Program-made: the position numbers and the translations under genes
Notes under the pieces: generated by a model
Told to the model about the DNA's origin: nothing
The model's database searches: none
Seen by the model: only the letters and a program-made list of their open reading frames with translations
Shown here: positions 32,750 to 44,154 of the stretch, one piece after another
Position numbering within the stretch: the first letter of the stretch is position 1
Layout: each line of letters begins with the position of its first letter
Source: Topomyia yanbarensis
Taxonomy: Eukaryota; Arthropoda; Insecta; Diptera; Culicidae
Assembly: GCF_030247195.1 (NCBI RefSeq)
Contig: NC_080671.1
Span: 31,799,543-31,863,542, forward strand
Length of the DNA: 64,000 bases
Direction of reading: 5' to 3'

Positions 32750-35700
32750 AAAATAATAAATGCATAACCAAGGCGGCTGACTTTCGAAGCACACTTTAAT
32801 GAATGACCTTCTAAAAGTAAGTTATAGGGAACGGGGACAAAATACGTGGACCACCGCCTGTTTGCAAAAACGCTTGTTGAAGAAATACAGTTGTTCCATG
32901 ATGGTTTAGCCAGATCTGGCATCCTATCACCACGGAAAAATGGCTCAGAAATGGTATTCTTTCAACAACGTGCAAATCGTACCCAAGGATAAAAACCTCT
33001 TTAGAGTTGATCCTAATTGCAAAATATTAGGCAATCGTTAAACAGATCCTCGAGAAAACTCCGAAAATAGTTTTGAATGAGAAACAATTCGACGAAAATT
33101 AGCTTTCGGCATCAAAAGAAGAGAACCACAACAGTGGTACAAAATCTGGTGGAAGGTGTGAAACGAGAAATTTAAAATTTCTCAGTGGGCTCATCGGAAT
33201 TGATTTGTTTGGGTTTTGTTGGTACTAAATTTAAAAAAAATAGTTTATCCATTTCTATAACAACATTATCAGCCGCTCTACCCTTTATCAAAGCAGTCAT
33301 CCGTAGATTTTTTGATGCTCTCTTTTACATTGTTTGGTCGGAATACAGTATTTATAGTGAAGAGTCTACTCTAGCATCTCCACCATAACAGAAGCATAAA
33401 ATCGATTAACTGTAGCTTTCAGTAAAGTAAACCGTCTTTTCTTTTCTACCGCTTTGTTAGTTATCTTTTCGACAAACTCTATAATATATAATCCCGCCGA
33501 CTGCTCAGTGAAATGATTGAGCTTTAAAAAAATTAAAGTTTTGATACTACATGGAAACACATTCGAAAAGATATAGTGACGAACTCGTATTGGACCTACA
33601 GTGGAACGCTTACTAAGATTGAAAATGAATGTGAATCTTCAGGTAGTGACCTACATACAGCTACATCACGTCCGTAATTGTGTATTGGTAACGTTTAGAA
33701 GCCTAGCCTAGGTAGAAAAGTTCATTGCAAAAATCAACACGCAACACAACGTCGAAACCTCAGATCCCTGAAAAAAATGGATAACGCACCGTACACGAAC
33801 AGGAAACATCCGACTGCGAACCACAAGAAAGCAGTACCGATGACAGCGTTAATGTGCAAATGGCATGTATGGGGAAAACCATCGAATTATATATCCAAAC
33901 ACACCTCTCGAAAAAAGTGTCTGCAATATTTGAACTTAATCAGACACGATGAAGGTCTCGCGTAAAATGGTTGAGGCTCAAAAATCTAAATTGCATTTTT
34001 GATGCCATGAAACGTTAAGATCTAGTATCGCAACGACTTTTTTGAGGGTTACCTTTTAGAGAAAGTTCATGATTTGAGCTAAGATTTGAGTTTGTAATTT
34101 TGGTTTCAACAGGTTTTGAGAAATTTTTTCGACGATTTTTTTAATATTGCAACAGATTTCGATGATTCATGATATTCTAAAAAACTGTCAAACCATCAAA
34201 ATACCATGCAGTGGGGGTGAAATTGGACCATGTCCATGGGGATATTATGAACTTTTCGTTTGCTCGGGTAGTCATGTCGGACTGATCTCAAATTTGTTTG
34301 AAATTCAGAATAACCATGGAAAACATCTGCTTGGAATGTTTCAAGACTAAATTCAGGTGTTTATTCTACCATAAATATGTCAACGTGTACTTGTCATACT
34401 TAGCTGTATTCTTACTACACTGTTAATCTAAAATTTCGCAGTTTATTACAAAAAAAGTCGTACAAGCTTGATTTACGTAAAGTGTTCAGAGAAAAGGCAG
34501 TCTTGCGTGCAACTACTTTCAATGTTTTGAAGGATTGTCGTGATGTCAAAAAATCGGAAAATAAAAAAATAAAATAAAAGGCCACCCATCAAAATAAAGT
34601 ACCAGTATAAATAAAAATGATCTGTCAAATGTCGAAAACAAGGTTGTACAATTATCACGCAAATTGGCACGAAAATTTGGTATTTCAATTTGTGCACTGT
34701 ATTTTAAAGAAAAAGAACGTACTTGATCATAAATGTAAGTGAACACAAAAATATAGAGCGAAACAACTCGAAAAATACAAATTTGCTGCCGTACACTTCA
34801 CCGTAAACACGTTGCAACTGGAAACTGCATCATTTTTGATGATGCATCGTACTTTACATTTTCTCATCATAGAAACGATGGCTATCACACTGACCGTGCT
34901 GTGCAGTCTCACGATGGCCTTTGAATTGTGACAGTAATATGAATTGATCGTTATTTTCTTTTCCATTTTTCTCGCAGTGTTTCAGTTAACTATCTCACAC
35001 AGAAACCGTGCGATAGAGAGAGCTTATTGAAATGATAGACAGATTGAGTACCATTGATTTTGTATTGGTATAGTAAACGAAATCTTGTCAGTGTACTGTA
35101 TTCAGGCGGTGCTTTGTTGCGCCTGTTTGTTAATACTAGCTCGTTGTGTGTAATAAGATGACCGTCATAATCTTACTTATGTTGTAAATAAAATTATGCT
35201 CAGTTTCAATTCCTCTCAATAATTATTCCAATAAGTGAGAGATCCAGAAGAGTCAATTCATTGGAGTGAGAGCCAAAACCATTCATTGCTTCAGTTTGTC
35301 CAGCTCTGGATGTAGATGATGATATCAGTAAATGCTCGCCGAAATTAAAATATTTAATCGAAAAATATCACGCTTGTGAAAAAATCATATTTTGACCGGA
35401 TCTTTCAAGCTGTCATTATGCAATTGTCAGTCAAATTATGTAATATCAAATTATGTAATAATAATAATAATCAAATTATGTAATATATCAACTTCTAAAC
35501 AGGGTTGCTATATCTATTACCAGGATCGATTTGGGTTGGTGCCGGAACCGCAAAGAAATCTATGGAAATAAAATACGCTTATAAAATTGTTCGTTTGTGG
35601 ACCCCAAAATGTTATGCTTGTTGACAAAATCGAACCCAAACTGTGCTTAGAAAACTCTACAAGGATGGAATAATTGAATATTGGAGGATTTTTTTGTTTG

Positions 35701-36490
35701 TCACTCGTGCAGAATCGTTTGTAATTGAAAATCAGAAGGATTTGGAATGATCACAGTAAAATAAAATAGGGATTGATGATGTCAAGGGCTTTACCGCGAT
35801 TGCTGTACTACGACTATTTAGATGCGCAAAGTATTCGATAGAGCTGTTACATAATTCTTCAGCAAAATTGACAGCAACTTTGAAACTCATCACTTCTAGC
35901 TACTCGAATATAAATATTGGCGATCCATACTGCAGCACCTTCTTTCTTCATCGCACTCTACACCGAACAACCGCAACCGAATTGGTTTTCTATTCTACCA
36001 AGTTTTACACTTCCCAGACAATTGAGAAAAAAAAACTCATAAGTCACGGTGCTTTCAGCCGTGTGTGCAAAACAGTTGACGCCGCAATTACTGTGTGTAA
36101 TTTTAATTTTAAATTAGAGTTATGTCGATTTAATGTTAAACCAAACATAATATTTATTTTAAATGCGGTAGACTCTCAATGAAAATAAAAATTCAAAATC
36201 GCACTTTTAAATAACAGACACGTAATCCGACTACGACTAGTTTTTATCAATGCAGGTCTCGAAGTCTGAATTATACTGTCCGGAACAGTTTAAAAGGTGT
36301 AATACTTCTTTTTTATTTGAATGTGTGATTTATTGGTCCAATGCATATGCAATTGAATATGCGGAGAAAATACGCATTGTTGTGTCTTAGTTACCTGGTC
36401 GAAAACAGTAGAACACAGTTTCTGCAGGATGTTTCAGATATTTAGAAATCGCACATCGTCAACGATGATCCGAAAAGAAAATACTACCGT
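32750..36490. other. Long AT-rich stretch, no supported gene
   Basis: Many short frames, none with a recognisable domain. A small repeat of CAAATTATGTAATA occurs three times at about 35,434-35,480. The open frame at 35,868-36,182 has no known motif. Some pieces around 32,940-33,130 and 33,720-33,960 might be decayed transposase, but I could not read a convincing motif. Confidence 0.35.
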
Positions 36491-36494
36491 AGAC

Positions 36495-36550
36495 TGTACT
36501 ATGCGTACAAGGCAATCGATTTACCAACTACGCTATGCCCGTCCCCCTAC
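36495..36550 (-). mobile_element. SINE head fragment
   Basis: On the minus strand, GACGGGCATAGCGTAGTTGG with TAAATCGATTGCC is an A-box-like tRNA-derived head nearly identical to the one at 11,740-11,810. The B box is lost. It is flanked by two versions of a CCGTA...AGACTGT phrase. Confidence 0.5.
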
Positions 36551-37424
36551 CGTACCATAGACTGTGCCAAAGACTCTATTCTACCACTTCAGCACTTTAG
36601 AAAACGAATTGCTTTATTTGAACTCCAACTAAAAATATTAACTAGTCCTATTATGCTGCTTACAATAAAAACTATTATTTCTCCACTAAGAGGAAAAACC
36701 ACATTTGCGCGTGAAGAGTGCATTTCAATTTTTTCATAAATACATACAAAATACAAAACAATAAAAAATAATTACAAAGAAATCAATCTAAAAAGGCTCT
36801 ATTAATTCGCCGTCATCATAAATATAGCTCTCAAGGGAGAGTCAATAATTATTACGACACTTTCAAACTTGGACAGCTTTTTTCATACTTGACCGAAATT
36901 AATCAATTTTGTCCAGTTTCCTTAAGAGTGTATTGTTTACAGCCGTAAATTTTGCAGTTATCAGTGAGATTCTGGTCGAGATGGATGCAAATCAGCAAAC
37001 CGTTCGCGAAAGGATTTGATTCAGCAGGATGCAAAATCCTGGGTTGCGCATCGTGCCTTGGAAAAACTTATGGATATTCATTCGACCGTCTCAAAGGATC
37101 CAGAAACGGATGACAGTGGGCCACAAATCAGGAGCTGAACGAAAACTGGGAATAAACGCGTAAAAAGCCGTCAGAGCGCTTGGCGTGAATGACGCACAGA
37201 TTCGCATCCTCGAACAAACCAATCAGGTATGCCTTGCTGGCTTCTTGTAAGGCCATTACGGCTGCGGAAGCATAGATCGGTTTTGAAGTCTTACATTATC
37301 TCACAAACCAGACTCTGGAAGCTTACGGATTACCACCATCCATCTAGTTGCCAGTGTTGTCACACATTTTCTAAGCTATTAAAAAAAGAAAAGGTGAAAA
37401 AATTAAAAAAAAATCATTAAATAT

Positions 37425-38690
37425 AATTCATATATTCGTGAACTGGTTCATGATATCTAATATAAGTCACAACTCACGTTAATTTTTATGAAATAGTTCA
37501 CGAATTCATTAAATATTATTCATGTATTCGTGAACTGGTTCATGATGCCTAGTACATGATTTACAATCTATTTTGCGTGTTGGTTATATTTAGAAGATAT
37601 CGCTAATCATTCACAATTTCATGCAACATGATAATAAAATTTTTCGTAAACTCTCATAAAATTTGGAGAATTATTCGTGGAATCATTTTTATTCCATGCA
37701 CTGTTTTATGAAATGTCCAGCTGCTAGCAACCATAATAATAGACACGAGCATTAGATATAAAAAAACTAATAGGACCTCGAACATCGTTATTCGTTTGAT
37801 AAGGTTAATGGTGATGTCGGGATAGAAAACGAAAACTGTGCTGAGAATGCCAAATAGTTTGCGTGATATAATTCACAGAACAAGATATGGCGAATCAGTC
37901 ACATGTTTATAATCCAATTCATATTGTCACGTTATTCCGAATAAAAACCGATAGTAACCAAAAAGTAATAGATCACAATAAGACGAAGAGAATTTACGAG
38001 TACCATGGTAAAACGGCTGATATCATGAACATTAGTCATATTACTTTTCGTGTCAAATTTGGAACAAAGTTCTAAAATAAAACATTACGATAATATGAAC
38101 AGAAATTACGAAAATCATGACTAAGACCCTGAAATTATGAACATTTATCACACAACTGGTGACAAAAATATCCAAAATCGTGACTAAGATCCTGAAATCA
38201 TGAACATGAATCACTCTACTCATAACTAAAATATCACGATAACGTGAATAGAAATTACAAAAAATGCGATTACAAAAATCCTGAAATCATGAATTTCAAT
38301 CCCGCTAACCTGATAGAAAACTCTTAAATAAGATAGCACAATAACGTGATGGAAAATCTTGACTCGCGAATAAGCTCTTGAAATCACGAATAAGAATCGC
38401 GAATAAGCTCTTGAAATCACGAACATCACTTGACTTGTGTATTCCTAAATCATGAACTAGGATCACAACAAAAATTAAACATGTCCAGAGAACAACAACA
38501 GTACCTTAACCAAATATTCTAATGTAACGCCATGTATGTACTCGGGGCGAACTATTTTTTGAAAAATCACATAGTTTCTTGAATTCGAGGTTTATTATCC
38601 ATATTTTCAGCAACTTGGTCATGGTTTTCGTAAATTGTTCAGTTCACGAAATCGTGACCTTTTGTTCATGAATTCATGACGGATTTTTTA
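37425..38690. repeat. Field of degenerate tandem repeats
   Basis: Two direct copies of about 95 bp (ATTCGTGAACTGGTTCATGA at about 37,434 and 37,529) open the field. From about 37,960 to 38,460 imperfect units of about 75-90 bp recur, marked by CCTGAAATCATGAAC, ATATCACGATAACGTGAA and AAGCTCTTGAAATCACGAA. Near 38,640-38,690 related bases appear in the other orientation (GTTCATGAATTCATGAC). This could be a decayed satellite or a foldback-type element. The open frames across it are not protein-like. Confidence 0.55.
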
Positions 38691-38998
38691 CGTGTACGAT
38701 TCCATGGTTATGTTCAAAATAATGATGGAAATGTCCATTACATATTCAGTACGATTTGCACATACATACAATGGGTCGACAGCCACGCCAAAAAAATTCA
38801 ACTTGTTAAGAAATTTTAAATTAGTTTCAATTTTAAAGGAGTTTTCAAATTCAAAATCATTTCAAACCAAATTTTTCACTGGTTTTACAGAGCTGCTGGG
38901 GAAGTTTATTTTGGAGGAACTAGGAAATTTTCCTTGGGGGAGGCGGTGAATTGATGAGGGAAGGATGGTGCGTAAAGTGATTATCCATGAACAAGCGA

Positions 38999-39345
38999 AA
39001 TTGCACAGAGAATCAACGAATGCGACCTGGGATTAGCTATCCATTCTCAATGTGCACGTTTCGAGAGTTCTATACTTTGAAATGCCAATAACGGCGCCGG
39101 CCACGTCCTTACAGTCATCGGGAAAGAAAAGGAATGTTAGTGTAACAAACGTTGTTATGGAGACCGTGTATACCTCTGCATGGGGTAAAAAGTTACATAA
39201 GTCTGGATTCACGTTGATAAGTGATGCGATCTATGCAACTCTCAGAAGTATTATCGTGTGTTCATTGCTCTGGGCAGCTGGCTGCCGAGAATTTTTGATA
39301 GATTTATCGTTTGTTGAATTAATTTAGATATGCTCGATTTGTAAA
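38999..39345 (+). repeat. Dispersed repeat family B, copy 2 (plus)
   Basis: Matches the minus strand of 4,880-5,170 from TTGCACAGAGAATCAACG to GATAGATTTATCGTTTG and a little beyond (ATGCTCGATTTGTA). It contains about 90 extra bases in the middle compared with copy 1. A 91-codon frame crosses it but has no known domain. Confidence 0.75.
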
Positions 39346-39794
39346 AAAAGCAACTTCAGTTCCAGATTGCCGACAGTCGGGAGTGTTGCTTATGTTTAAT
39401 TGAATCAAACGGTATATGAACAATTTTATTATTCCGACGAAACACGACATTCCAAAAACAATGCAATATCATGAAAAGCGATTACCTTTAGCGTCTCCAT
39501 ATATTTGTCGAAATAGATATTGTAATACCTTTGTAATTGAAGATTTCGTAATACAATTATTATTCATCGTGTATAAACGTTGGTATTTTGGAGCAAATAA
39601 AACGAAAATTATGTATTAGTTTCTTCCTCCGCGAACAATTGAATAAGGGGCCGGCGCGTTTCTGAACTAACTAAAGTGTATTTTAAACGATATAAAATAA
39701 GCACTACCGAAATACCTGAAACGACTAGCATTGTATGTCGAATATACAACCGATGACGCTAATTTTTACACTAACTACTAGAACTAGTAACTGG

Positions 39795-40020
39795 TTCATA
39801 CTTGATTCAACAGTCATCACTTCACTCAGACAAGACCATGCGTATTCCCCACACATATAACTTGGCCAGTGGATTAGTTTCCTAGGTGGTCAAGTAAACA
39901 CTAAACAAACAAAGAAATTAGTTTGATCAGTCCATAGGCTCGTTTGGCATCAACCGGCGGATACGTGTTCGCTAACAATACTTTCAAATCAAAGAATAAA
40001 CTTACATACGATAAAATATG
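39795..40020 (+). repeat. Dispersed repeat family A, copy 5
   Basis: From TTCATACTTGATTCAACAGT through GACAAGACCATGCGTATTCC, GGATTAGTTTCCTAGGTGG and AGAAATTAGTTTGATCAGTC to TACATACGATAAAAT. Part of the GTCAGCTCGATTGG phrase is shortened here. Confidence 0.82.
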
Positions 40021-41230
40021 TGCAATTTTGAATATAACAAAATGATAACCACTTAATTATTTGCAATAAAATACGATCGGAAAAATTGGTTGCTTAACCA
40101 AGGATCATTCTCAATGATAGCACTGTTGATGAATCACCTTATAAAATTATCACCTATTTAATGATAAATGATTCAAATCAATCCCGTAAAATACCCGGTT
40201 TTATATGTCCGGATTATAATTAAAATAGATAATATTCTGCATCAAAAAAATAACAGTGTCTCAAGAAACAGTTTTCTGCTATATTCTGGAAAAATGTTAC
40301 CTCGCGTTGTCATGTCCAATCAACCTTGAACGGATACAATTGTTACGAGGATAAATTGATTTCCAATGAAGCAAATCTCACGACATGTCAATCGCCTCAA
40401 TCGAGTTGAAGAACCCCAGATATTTACCAAGCGGTACAATTTGCGGTAAAAACAACTTTTACTTGCATTTCAGCTGCTTCGTAGTGCACTTTTTGCATTT
40501 TAAAAGCGAAACTGTAGCAAATTAGCATACAAAAACTAGGTAAAAACATCCTTTCAATAATCAGCGTTTTGAGAGCGCAATAGCCGCTTATATGCATTAA
40601 TGAAGTGCAGTGGTAAAACAGCGACTAGCTCAATAGGCACCTTTCAGTGGTTACGACCAAGTTACACAATAACTTTATACGCTAGTCACTGACTTGTTCC
40701 CGCCTTTGATAGTACCTAAAAACACACCAAATATTCGGCAACACTTCCGCCGAACCGAAACCGCCAAAGTGGCGTGTGCTCGATTAGCTGGTCGCTGATT
40801 CAGCGCCGAAAGCTGTTTGTTTTTATGTTTTCGGTTTTGCCCTATTCTGGGAATGAGGGATGAACGCGCGCGGGGACATTAATTTGCTGTCGCGTCCGTC
40901 CCGCTTTGAGTGATATTTGGCTTGCCGCGTCGATGGTGAGTGAAGGAAATTGATGCCGATTGGTTTGTCCGTGTTTTTCCTTTCCGCTGACTTCGGTTCT
41001 AGGTGTGACTGTGATGTGTCGATGGCTGTCCACTCCTGAAAGCAAAAGAAAAGCGTCGATTAGATCGGCCGGATCAGTTTAACGTGTCACGTCGTTTGTC
41101 GTACTTTAGTTTGAGTGGTTGTGAAGAATTCGTGTTCCTAGCTGAAGCTTGCTGTTAGCATTTTTTAAATCACGTACACGTCAATGAGTTAAAAAAAATT
41201 AATTATGATGTTTTTCTTTTCTATTTTCCT
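40021..41230. other. Upstream region of the host gene; possible 5' exon and promoter
   Basis: GC content rises after about 40,680. A consensus donor GTGAGT lies at 40,936, and an initiator-like GATCAGTTTAAC at about 41,069. A clear acceptor stands at 41,233, so at least one upstream untranslated exon must exist; one ending at 40,935 is a candidate. No TATA box was seen at a fitting distance. Confidence 0.35.
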
Positions 41231-41315
41231 CAGATGTTCACCCTTGAAAATGTCCATTTTGTGAATTAACGGAAATCATTCAAGACCCCAGAAGAAAACA
41301 AAGCTCGATCCAAAC

Positions 41316-41381
41316 ATGACGACTGTCGTAAATCGCCAGCTCGGAAAGTGCCAGCCACTCCACAACTGCTTTTCCCGCTAA
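41316..41381 (+). CDS. Upstream open reading frame in the 5' leader
   Basis: A 21-codon frame (start MTTVVNRQLGKCQPLH) ends at TAA 41,379-41,381, ahead of the main ATG at 41,464. If the leader exon begins at 41,234, ribosomes meet this ATG before the main one, which could reduce translation (inference). It does not overlap the main frame. Confidence 0.35.
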   Translation: MTTVVNRQLGKCQPLHNCFSR

Positions 41382-41463
41382 GAACCGGAATACGGACGCA
41401 CTAAACCACCAAAGCAAACGAAAAAGGAACTCCACAACGGAACACCCCAACTTATCAATCACT

Positions 41464-42322
41464 ATGAAGCCACCAACAGGAGAGGAAAAAACTCGTACCA
41501 AGCAACAAAACGATGGCATCCCGGCGACACCCTCGTCGTCCGCCGGCGTCGGATCATCCCCGATGGCTTCGATATCAACCCAGACCCATTCACACGGTAG
41601 CGGAAGCAGCTCCAGGATGAATCCTCCGACGATGGCAAATGCGTCGTCGTCCTCGGCCAATACCAATCCCGGATGCTTTATCAAACCGTCACTGTCACTC
41701 AACTCGCTGCCTCCACAGGGCCCTTCCGAGGGTTCCGAGCTGGCACAGAACAGACTGAGAATCGATCGGCCATATAATAGTTTGAAGGTAAGTAAACCAA
41801 TTATTTTAAATGTTGGACATTTTCACTTTAAACCATATTTGCAGAAAAAACGCGACTCGGAACGGGAACTGTGGCGCCGGTCGTGGGGCAGTGGTCACAG
41901 TCACAGCTCCTGCAGCCTGCAGAGCAGCACCACGACCGGCATCGGAAAGGACGATTTCTGGGCGGCACTTAAGACGAACTACAATTTCATTATGGACACA
42001 AACCTGCTCGACAGTTGTCAGGAAGCTCGAGGCGAAATCGAAGGTCGGGTGGTTCGAGCCGAAGAGGATGACGTTGACTGCTATCGGAAGGTTAGTGGCG
42101 AGATGAATTTAGTCTAACGGAAATTGTTTCATCATCACGACATTTTTGTTTTAGGCCATGTACAATCCGTCTCCGATGCAGACTTTCTACGGAGATCCAC
42201 GGCTGCTGCGGCAGTGGATCAAAGAGATGGAAACCCGACTTTCGCGGGTTTCTAGCTCATCTGTTACGGAGATCAAGAAGATGAAAACGGACCAGCTGCT
42301 GAGGCTTTCGGGAGAACATTCG
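41464..42322 (+). CDS. Host gene, first three coding exons; possible spectrin-repeat/KASH-family protein
   Basis: Three exons join in phase 0: 41,464-41,787 (108 codons), 41,845-42,090 (82) and 42,155-42,322 (56). Introns one and two are 57 and 64 nt with GTAAGT/GCAG and GTTAGT/TTAG borders. Intron three opens with GTGAGT at 42,323. A polypyrimidine tract and CAG at 41,231-41,233 mark the acceptor of the first coding exon; the frame is closed upstream by TAA at 41,329. The N-terminus is Ser/Thr/Pro-rich and probably disordered. Then comes a charged stretch (KKRDSERELWRRSWG), a conserved-looking block (FWAALKTNYNFIMDTN) and, in exon three, a helical phrase LRQWIKEMETRLSRV typical of a spectrin-like repeat. 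The whole recalls the N-terminal part of klarsicht/nesprin proteins, which link nuclei to the cytoskeleton. That match is from memory and unproven. Intron one is open in frame, so retention would add 19 residues. Later exons are not in the window. Confidence 0.8.
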
Positions 42323-43390
42323 GTGAGTACCTTGTTTTATGGTCGTACTAAAATTAAGATTAGAGAAATATCGAACGCAACTATGCAACTGTGCAAGAAG
42401 TGACTGAAAGCATCTGTATTAGATAAGATTAAAATCGTTGTCATCTTGGGAAATACCTCCCATAAACACTTTAGAGCATTAACGCCGACTCACGACGGGT
42501 GGGCCTTTCCAGCTTAGCATCGGCAACCGCATAATGCACCCACTGCGCGTTACGCGCGCGTTATGTTGTAATATGTAAAATCTTCGCCCTGCGGCTTCTT
42601 GTGGTAGGTATGTCTCGCTTGACGGACACTTGGCTGTTTATTTTGTCGTAAAGCCATGTTTCTCTTCAGTTGCTTGGACAAACTGACAAAATAGAGGATG
42701 CGTGGTTGACAGTAATAATAATAGATCGACAGTTAACGAGGGCGCTGATTTGTAGTATTGATTTAGCCTTGTCTGTCTGTTTTTTTACGAAATAACCTAC
42801 ATTTCAGGTGAATTTTGTTTGTTTAGATGGAAGCCGGTAAATTTGTGCAAACATAAGGCTTGTTTGGTTTTCAAAGTTGCGCAATAATGTGCAGCGGGGT
42901 GTGAAATTTCAAACAAGCTCCGAATTCACATGTTTAAATATTGATTTATGTGTGTAAACTAAGTTGCAGAGCTCAACAGTTGGTTAATGAAAGGGTTTCG
43001 CGTTTGTTTGCTAGATATAATATATTAGTATCGCGTTGACATAAATGTAAGCAATACGCTGTGTAATGGGGTTACTTTATACTTTACACAAATAAGTATT
43101 ATTTATTATGAGGTCGACTAACAACTTTAAATTATGTATGGTCAAGTCTGCTGGACCAAGTTAATGGTTCGAAATAGAAATGTTTACCTAACTTTCTCAA
43201 CCTAAATGAGCACTTCTGCTGAAATCGGTTTTAGAACCGAGTTGCTATAGGCTCGCTCGGAATTGTTGTTTGGCTCATTGCGCAAAGCTTCTTCTTCTAC
43301 CTTTCGGTTTACTTTTGGAAATCAGCCGTCAGATTTTCCTGCTTTATTAGTGGAGCTCATTTACCGTATTGGATAAGGAACTCTAGTATG
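42323..43390. other. Start of a very long intron
   Basis: Begins with the donor GTGAGT. It contains a CpG-rich patch at about 42,480-42,580 (with GCGCGTTACGCGCGCGTTAT) and otherwise AT-rich sequence. No further exon of the gene was found to the end of the window. Confidence 0.5.
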
Positions 43391-43394
43391 TCTC

Positions 43395-43970
43395 TGAGTT
43401 TCAGTCGTCCAAACAATCTATGTAAGGATGGCCGAAAACACGAAATCGCAATTGCGCTACTACCGAGCAGTTGCATTTCAGATGATAGATTCCGTAGTCG
43501 GATTCACAAAGATCACATGGAAATGACTCAGCACGCTGAATAGTTGCCATGTGATAATTGAGTTTGCAGTGGCCGGTTAAAGCTGTGAGCAGCATATCGC
43601 AGTGTTATTTCGAAAAACGTTGGAGATTTTTCGAAATCACTAGGCACAGTTATTCTAGAAACGTCTTTGTTTGGCGACACGTTTATAGAATTCTCCAACA
43701 TTTACGGTGCTCTGGTGAAGCCAACTTGTCGTAATTGGCGTAATGGGGCGGGTTCAGGACAAACGAAGTCAATCGCTGCATTTTTCCTGGCCAAATCGTC
43801 AGCCCATTCATTTCCAGTAATACCGGAATGTCCGGGCACCCAGATAAGATAGATAGTGTTGACTATGCTTAGTTCTTCGATTTTGGGTTCGGCACGCGAT
43901 AACTAGTTTGGACCGTGATTTGTTTGAGCTAAGGGCCTTGCAGCCTGACTATCATAGCAGAAGTTTATAA
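43395..43970 (-). pseudogene. Non-LTR retrotransposon RNase H and zinc-motif fragment
   Basis: The minus strand encodes a YDSQAA phrase (about 43,950) and then LIWVPGHSGITGNEWADDLA (about 43,790-43,850), a clear match to the RNase H domain found at the end of some LINE polymerases (I, R1 and LOA types). Further down, LLTALTGHCKLNYH and a CDLC...HLKCNC zinc motif (43,401-43,595) match their C-terminal tail. Stops and frame changes lie between. Upstream it joins directly to the truncated integrase of the BEL element at about 43,970, so two different retrotransposons are fused end to end here. Confidence 0.85.
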
Positions 43971-43975
43971 GTTTA

Positions 43976-44154
43976 TGAGGCATGTACGTCAACGGCCGAG
44001 AGTTGATCATCTCTTCCGATTCTGCCAAAACAGTCAACAACACTTCGTCGGTTAGTTTTCTTCCATCATCGAATGCCTTCATTGCCTACTTTGCAGACCT
44101 CACCAGCCTTTCACAGCTACCACCCATGTGAGGGGCCGAAGGTGGGTTGAAGTG
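43976..44154 (-). pseudogene. Continuation of BEL pol past two nonsense codons
   Basis: After the TGA at 44,155-44,157 the same frame continues with HFNPPSAPHMGG and CERLVRS, the conserved integrase block holding the third catalytic residue (Glu). A TAG follows at 44,086-44,088, and then KLTDEVLLTVLAESE and INSRPLTY, again family-like. The TGA stands where the family has Trp just before HFNPPSAPHMGG. Homology stops near 43,976, where RNase H sequence of another element begins. Confidence 0.82.

Noticed and set aside
36945..37215. Possible second Tc1/mariner N-terminal fragment (HRALEKLMDIHSTVSKDPE)
   Set aside because: Resemblance is weak, frames are broken and no DDE motif follows.
41280..41702. 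140-codon minus-strand frame opposite the first coding exon
   Set aside because: Shadow of the plus-strand exon, which has proper splice sites and phase.
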